Both the position numbers and the translations under genes were made by a program. From Candidatus Anammoxibacter sp. (GTDB lineage Bacteria > Planctomycetota > Brocadiia > Brocadiales > Anammoxibacteraceae), in contig JAIQZQ010000098.1 in the NCBI GenBank assembly GCA_021777105.1, positions 1 to 64,000 on the forward strand: a DNA stretch of 64,000 nucleotides. Reading direction: 5' to 3'. The notes beneath the pieces were generated by a model that saw nothing but the letters and a program-made list of their open reading frames with translations, searched no databases and was not told the origin of the DNA. Shown piece by piece: positions 59,579 through 64,000 of this stretch. Position 1 is the first letter of the stretch. Every line of letters starts with the position of its first letter.

Positions 59579-60544
59579 ATGCAAAGATCTTTTTGGTTTA
59601 TGGCGCTCTTTATATGTATTCTCATAGGCGGGTTTATATATATTGGCAGTATAGTTACTAAGCTTTCAGGAGAAAAAGGCGAGATGGTGGCTACTGAAAC
59701 TGGTGTTAGTCCTGAAGGAGGCGAAACTATCTTTTGGGGCAAAGGACAGTGTCATACTTGTCATAGCATTGGAAAAAAGGGCAGCGGTATAAGAGGGCCA
59801 AATCTTGGCGGAGTTGGTGATAGAGCTATTGAAAGAGCTGCTGAACGCACCACAGCGGGAGCCGCAATGGATGCTACGGGTTATTTAGTAGAATCATTAG
59901 CCCAACCTTCTGCTTATGTTGTAAAAGGCTTTAAACCTGAAATGCCTTTAGTTTATAAACCGCCAATTGCATTATCTCCTGATGAAGTTAAGGCCGTTGT
60001 GTCTTATTTGCAAAGCCAGGATGGAGAAGTGAATATTGAAGCTATAGTATTGCCTGAGGAAGTTATGGCAAGCGCTGCAAGCGGAGGAGGTGGAGCAGTT
60101 GAAGAATGGAAACCTTATCAAGGTGGAGATGTTGCTGTAGGTGAAGCATTATTCTTTGATTTAAAGGGAGATATTGCTTGCGCCAAATGTCATACAATAA
60201 AAGGTGTTGGCGCTAAAGTGGGACCTGATTTAACAACAGTAGCTGCAACAAGGTCGCCTCAATATATTATTGAATCAATATTAGAGCCAAGCGCTGTAAT
60301 TGCAAGTGGTTTTGAGCCTGTTAAAGTTAAAACCAAAAAAGGCAAGATTATAACAGGTATATTAAAAGAAGATAATGAAGTTCATGTTCTGGTTATGGAT
60401 AGCGCAGGCAATGTAACTGATATACCTAAAGATAAAGTTAAAAAGCTTAAAACTTTAAAAACATCAGTTATGCCGCCGTTTGGGAATGTAATTAAGATGG
60501 AAGATTTTCATAATCTTCTGGCTTATTTGTTAACTTTAAAGTAA
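59579..60544 (+). CDS. Membrane-anchored diheme cytochrome c
   Basis: 321 residues. N-terminal membrane helix (about 6-24), then two cytochrome c domains: CXXCH at 58 (CHTCHSIGKKGSGIRGPNL) and at 201 (CAKCHTIKGVGAKVGPDL). The region after the second heme (SPQYIIESILEPSAVIASGF, then VKTKKGKIITGILKE and DNEVHVLVM) matches the TIGR02603-like heme-binding domain best known from Planctomycetes. It probably shuttles electrons at the outer face of the inner membrane. It starts 75 bp after the CydA-like gene. Confidence 0.82.
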   Translation: MQRSFWFMALFICILIGGFIYIGSIVTKLSGEKGEMVATETGVSPEGGETIFWGKGQCHTCHSIGKKGSGIRGPNLGGVGDRAIERAAERTTAGAAMDATGYLVESLAQPSAYVVKGFKPEMPLVYKPPIALSPDEVKAVVSYLQSQDGEVNIEAIVLPEEVMASAASGGGGAVEEWKPYQGGDVAVGEALFFDLKGDIACAKCHTIKGVGAKVGPDLTTVAATRSPQYIIESILEPSAVIASGFEPVKVKTKKGKIITGILKEDNEVHVLVMDSAGNVTDIPKDKVKKLKTLKTSVMPPFGNVIKMEDFHNLLAYLLTLK

Positions 60545-60590
60545 ATATTATATATTTTCAGTTTGTTTGTAGATATCTAAAGGATTAATA

Positions 60591-61424
60591 ATGCCAAAGC
60601 AGAAAAAATTTCATTTCTTTTGGGTAACAATTCTTTCATTTACGATTGCTTACCTATTTTTGAAATTTGTGACACCTTTCATTTTTCAAGCGATAAAGGG
60701 AGGGGATAAGCTTATACCGCTTCCGGGAACGGGTATGTTAATGTACCTATTGCTTGTAATTCTTGCTGTTTTTTCATATATATCATATTCAGCAAAAAAA
60801 TTCGAGGAATTCTACGGGCCAATTGTCAGATTTTTGGCTAAAGGCAATACGCCTCAATATTGGGCTGTAATGGTTTTAGTGCCCTTATTTATAGGATGGG
60901 GTGTTTATGATTGGGTATCGCCAAAGACAGTGTCCCCAACTGGAATAAGGATACAACATTCTGCTTTGCCTGGAAAGTTCAGCAAGTTGGAAAATCCTTT
61001 TAGGCATCCAACCGAAGAAGCTCTTAAGAAATTTATTAAAGAGGAAAACTTAGGCAATATAGGGCATGAAGAAGCAAAGTTAGCAATGGTTGAAAAAGCG
61101 ACAAATGAGGGTCGCGCTATATATATGTTGAATTGTCATCCATGTCATGGATGCGCAGCTGATGGAAACGGCCCTCAAGCAGATGGCTTTCGTTTAAGAC
61201 CTGTTAATTTTACAGACATGGGCGCTATTGCAACAGTAATAGAAACTTATGTATTTTGGAGAGCAAAGGAAGGGAATCCTGCCTTGCCACCTGAATCAAC
61301 GCCTTGGGATTCTGCAATGCCGGCTTGGAAATATGATTATTCAGATGAAGAAATCTGGAAAGTTGCAATGGCCGCTTATGATATAGCAAGGGTTATGGCA
61401 AGACAACCTGAAGCTGCTCATTAG
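60591..61424 (+). CDS. Membrane-anchored monoheme cytochrome c
   Basis: 277 residues with three membrane helices in the first 110 (about 10-31, 45-64, 85-105), then a periplasmic cytochrome c domain with CXXCH at 182 (NCHPCHGCAADGNGPQADGF) and an axial Met in SAMPAWKYDYSDEE. An extra Cys follows the motif (CHGC). Likely part of the same electron-transfer assembly. Confidence 0.82.
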   Translation: MPKQKKFHFFWVTILSFTIAYLFLKFVTPFIFQAIKGGDKLIPLPGTGMLMYLLLVILAVFSYISYSAKKFEEFYGPIVRFLAKGNTPQYWAVMVLVPLFIGWGVYDWVSPKTVSPTGIRIQHSALPGKFSKLENPFRHPTEEALKKFIKEENLGNIGHEEAKLAMVEKATNEGRAIYMLNCHPCHGCAADGNGPQADGFRLRPVNFTDMGAIATVIETYVFWRAKEGNPALPPESTPWDSAMPAWKYDYSDEEIWKVAMAAYDIARVMARQPEAAH

Positions 61425-61476
61425 TAAGTCTTTTAATGTATATTCAAATATAGGATAAACTAGAAACAAAAAAAGA

Positions 61477-63141
61477 ATGAAAAAAATAATTTCTAAAATA
61501 AAATTCAAGAGTCTGTTTTTAATTTTTGGATTAATGTCAATTAGTATGCCTATTGCTTTGGCAAAGTTTCCAGATGGCGCGGAAGATATTAAAGCGGGAA
61601 AAGAAGTATATACACGTCACTGCTGGCCTTGTCATGGAGTAGAAGGCGCGGGCGATGGACCTGCTGCGGGAATATTAGAGCCTAGACCAAGAAATTTTGT
61701 TTCTGCTTTGTTTAAACTCAGAACTACATCAACCGGTAATTTGCCAATTGATGAAGATATGTTTAAGACTATAACAAATGGTATGCCTGGTTCGGCTATG
61801 CCTTCATTCGCTACTCTTTTAAGTGAAACTGAACGCAAACAAGTTATAGCATACATTAAAACATTTTCAGAGTATTTTACTGATTCCAGTCTTGATCCTT
61901 ATAAAGCTACAGTTAATATAGGCACAGCTCCTCAATCAAGCCCTGATAGAATTCAAAAAGGCAGGGCTGCTTATGAAAAAGCAGAGTGTTTTAAATGTCA
62001 TGGCGAAAATGGTCGTGGAAATGGAGAATCTGCTAAAGAATTAACTGATCAGGAAGGGTATCGTATATTGCCAAGAAATTTAACAAAGGCTTGGAAATAT
62101 AGGGGTGGGACGGAAGTTTCGGATATCTATACCAGGTTTACAACAGGTATGGATGGAACTCCTATGCCTTCTTTTGTTGATAATTTAAATGATGAAGAGA
62201 GATGGGATTTATCATTATATGTAAAATCAATAATTCAGGAGCGAAATCTATCGGGTAGTATGCTTAAAGCAAAGTTAGTTGAAGGTGAATTGCCTCTAGA
62301 TCCAAATGATCCTCAATGGGATCAGGCTGAACCTCTACTAGTTTCTCTTGCAGGTCAAATAATTTGGAAACCAAGATGGTTAATTCCTTCAGTTGATACA
62401 ATGGTTATAAAGGCATTATTTAATGAGAATGATATTGCTTTTAATTTAAAATATGATGATAGATTTAAGGACGTTGAGCATGATGAAGGTTCGCTTGTTC
62501 CTCCAACTGATACTGCTTATCCTATTTTAGCTTCAGAAGATCCGGAGTTTGATCCACATTATATGATAATGGCAAATGATTTTATCTTGCGTGATTCCGT
62601 TGCTCTTCAATTTCCTTTAAAGCCGGTTGAAGGGACTGAAAAACCTCATTTTATGTGGGGCTATTCCGGTGATCCTGTTTATCTTTTAAAGTATAATGCT
62701 GACTGGCAAGAAAATACAGAAAAGAAAAGCTCTGTAGATGAGCTTCTTGGAAAAGGGCATAAGAAACCTCTTGCTTCCCAACCTGAAGAGAATCAAACAG
62801 GGATTGGAAATGGTATTTGGGATGATGGACAATGGAGTGTTGTTATTAAAAGGGCTTTGCTTACTGAAGATAAAAATGACACTCAGTTTGAAAAAGGCAA
62901 ATTTATTCCTGTTTCATTTCAAGCATGGGATGGCTCAAATAGTGAAGAAGGAAGCAGAATGGCTCTGTCTACATGGAACTATTTAGTTTTAGAGGCCGGC
63001 ACTCCGGCAGGTGTTTATATTTACACAGGCATATTTATAGCGATTGCTTATATATTAGAATGGTTCTTTACATGGAGAGCCAGGAAGAAAAAGAAAGCTA
63101 ATTCATTTCTAAATTTTAACTTTTCAGATAAAAGTTATTAG
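61477..63141 (+). CDS. Diheme cytochrome c with ethylbenzene-dehydrogenase-like heme-b domain
   Basis: 554 residues. Signal peptide (cleavage near ALA, about 29), cytochrome c domain 1 (CXXCH at 49, CWPCHGVEGAGDGPAAG), cytochrome c domain 2 (CXXCH at 171, CFKCHGENGRGNGES), then residues about 280-510 that resemble the heme-b-binding gamma subunit fold of ethylbenzene dehydrogenase and nitrite oxidoreductase (PF09459 type), and one C-terminal membrane helix (about 515-537). Gamma subunits pass electrons between a molybdopterin enzyme and cytochrome c. No molybdopterin subunit is in the window, but one is plausible beyond the right edge. Fusion of the gamma fold to two cytochromes is unusual. 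Confidence 0.75.
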   Translation: MKKIISKIKFKSLFLIFGLMSISMPIALAKFPDGAEDIKAGKEVYTRHCWPCHGVEGAGDGPAAGILEPRPRNFVSALFKLRTTSTGNLPIDEDMFKTITNGMPGSAMPSFATLLSETERKQVIAYIKTFSEYFTDSSLDPYKATVNIGTAPQSSPDRIQKGRAAYEKAECFKCHGENGRGNGESAKELTDQEGYRILPRNLTKAWKYRGGTEVSDIYTRFTTGMDGTPMPSFVDNLNDEERWDLSLYVKSIIQERNLSGSMLKAKLVEGELPLDPNDPQWDQAEPLLVSLAGQIIWKPRWLIPSVDTMVIKALFNENDIAFNLKYDDRFKDVEHDEGSLVPPTDTAYPILASEDPEFDPHYMIMANDFILRDSVALQFPLKPVEGTEKPHFMWGYSGDPVYLLKYNADWQENTEKKSSVDELLGKGHKKPLASQPEENQTGIGNGIWDDGQWSVVIKRALLTEDKNDTQFEKGKFIPVSFQAWDGSNSEEGSRMALSTWNYLVLEAGTPAGVYIYTGIFIAIAYILEWFFTWRARKKKKANSFLNFNFSDKSY

Positions 63142-63220
63142 ACTCGCTGTTAAGTGTTTTTAGATTTTATTAAAATAAATTTACTTTTTAATATTTGTTT
63201 ATATATTCAAAGGAGATAAT

Positions 63221-63946
63221 ATGAAAAATTTTAAAGTAACATTAACTGCAATTGCAATGTTGGTTAGCATTGCGGTTTCATATAATGCTTTTGCCGGCGG
63301 CACTATTGTTGGCACCGTTAAATTTGTTGGCGAAAACCCAAATTATCCACCTGCTGTTATAAATAAAGATCCTGAAGTTTGCGGGGCAGAATCAAAACCT
63401 TCGGAAAAGTTAGTATTATCGGCTGATAACGGTATTAAAAATGCTCTGGTTGGAGTAAAGGGTGTTGAAGGCGGAGAAAAAATGGCTGTGCCTGCTGAGA
63501 ATCCAGTATTTCCTCAAGCAAATTGCGCTTTTACTAATCATATAATGGTTGTTCCTACTGGATCAACAGTAGACTTTCCAAATAAAACTGATAAAGTAAT
63601 GCACAATTTACATTCATATTCTATGAAAAACCGCCCTTTCAATAAAGGTGTTCCTTTTGGCGGCGTAATTTCGAATAAATTTTCTAAAGCAGAAGTTGTA
63701 AAAGTAACATGCGATGTTCATAAATGGATGACAGGATATTTAGTTGTTCGTGATGATCCTTATTATTCTATAAGCGATGAGAACGGCAAATATAAAATAG
63801 AAAATGTTCCTGCCGGCACATATAAACTTGTAGTATGGCAAGAAGCATTAGGAAGAAAAAAAGTGGACGTTACTGTAGCTGATGGACAAGAGGTTGTTGT
63901 TGATTTTGAAATGACTCCTAAGAAAAAGAGAAGAAAAGCGCAGTAA
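63221..63946 (+). CDS. Periplasmic cupredoxin-like protein 2
   Basis: 241 residues with a signal peptide (cleavage near AFA), a paralogue of the protein at 56875. Type I copper ligands are His128 in MHNLH and Cys164, His167 and Met170 in CDVHKWM. The C-terminal carboxypeptidase-regulatory-like domain is the same, then a basic tail (KKKRRKAQ). AAGGAG precedes the ATG. Two copies at different places in one cluster suggest separate partners. The window ends 54 bases later. Confidence 0.8.
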   Translation: MKNFKVTLTAIAMLVSIAVSYNAFAGGTIVGTVKFVGENPNYPPAVINKDPEVCGAESKPSEKLVLSADNGIKNALVGVKGVEGGEKMAVPAENPVFPQANCAFTNHIMVVPTGSTVDFPNKTDKVMHNLHSYSMKNRPFNKGVPFGGVISNKFSKAEVVKVTCDVHKWMTGYLVVRDDPYYSISDENGKYKIENVPAGTYKLVVWQEALGRKKVDVTVADGQEVVVDFEMTPKKKRRKAQ

Positions 63947-64000
63947 ATAATATATTAGAAAATTAGTTAATTTAATAAAGTTTACAAACTATTTAGCGGG

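Noticed and set aside
50548..63946. A nitrite oxidoreductase or complete molybdoenzyme operon
   Set aside because: A gamma-subunit-like domain is present, but no molybdopterin alpha or iron-sulfur beta subunit is encoded within the window.

Overview
The window comes from the chromosome of a Gram-negative, respiring, motile or chemotactic bacterium. Evidence: signal peptides, an outer-membrane barrel ending in Phe, many c-type cytochromes, an MCP, a CheB and PilZ signalling. The DNA is moderately AT-rich. The respiratory genes at the right end (b6-type split cytochrome b with an APWYF motif, a CydA-like protein without CydB, cytochromes c with an ethylbenzene-dehydrogenase-like heme domain) resemble those of Nitrospirota, Nitrospinota, Schekmanbacteria and anammox lineages. 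The sequence alone does not fix the phylum.

Layout. 0-11 kb: PilZ protein, orphan ModC-like ATPase, glutathione peroxidase, Rpn-type nuclease, a long TPR lipoprotein-like secreted protein, a membrane protein, a LOG-family nucleosidase and a CobA-HemD fusion (siroheme/heme branch). 11-20.5 kb: a signalling island with a PhnD-like binding protein, a membrane hybrid kinase, three related receiver proteins, a stand-alone KaiB-like protein, a receiver-KaiB fusion, an antisense KaiB remnant, a small nucleotidyltransferase and a four-PAS hybrid kinase. 20.6-34.6 kb: glucosylglycerate genes (gpgP-gpgS), MCP, phosphate transporter with its PhoU-like partner, a membrane J-domain protein, two further kinases and CheB. 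34.9-36.8 kb: housekeeping genes (Sua5, BioD, GreA). 37-48 kb: accessory region with decayed genes, a transposase relic, a phosphoesterase, a BrnT toxin with antitoxin, an IS remnant and several unknowns. 48.5-50.1 kb: purD and initiator tRNA. 50.5-64 kb: a ten-gene electron-transport cluster, all on the plus strand, with 14 CXXCH motifs, two amicyanin-like copper sites, a split cytochrome b and a CydA-like protein.

Non-coding DNA is rich in small dispersed elements: element R (about 50 bp, two hairpins, at least ten copies), element S (about 220 bp, inverted arms rich in an AGTGAACTAAAGT-like word), element T (about 165 bp, CACCCTCCCCTAACCC-like ends), one 144-bp IS4-type MITE with an 11-bp target duplication, and a 190-bp inverted-repeat element near 48.4 kb. 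Elements are nested in one another. A 44-codon relic of a REP-associated (Y1/RAYT-like) transposase abuts one R copy and suggests how R was spread.

The strongest candidate for an undescribed system is the KaiB/receiver/hybrid-kinase island at 11.4-20.5 kb. It has KaiB folds and receivers but no KaiC in the window. The second is the right-end respiratory cluster, in which a CydA-like protein is encoded among cytochromes c and copper proteins, with no CydB and no Rieske protein in view.
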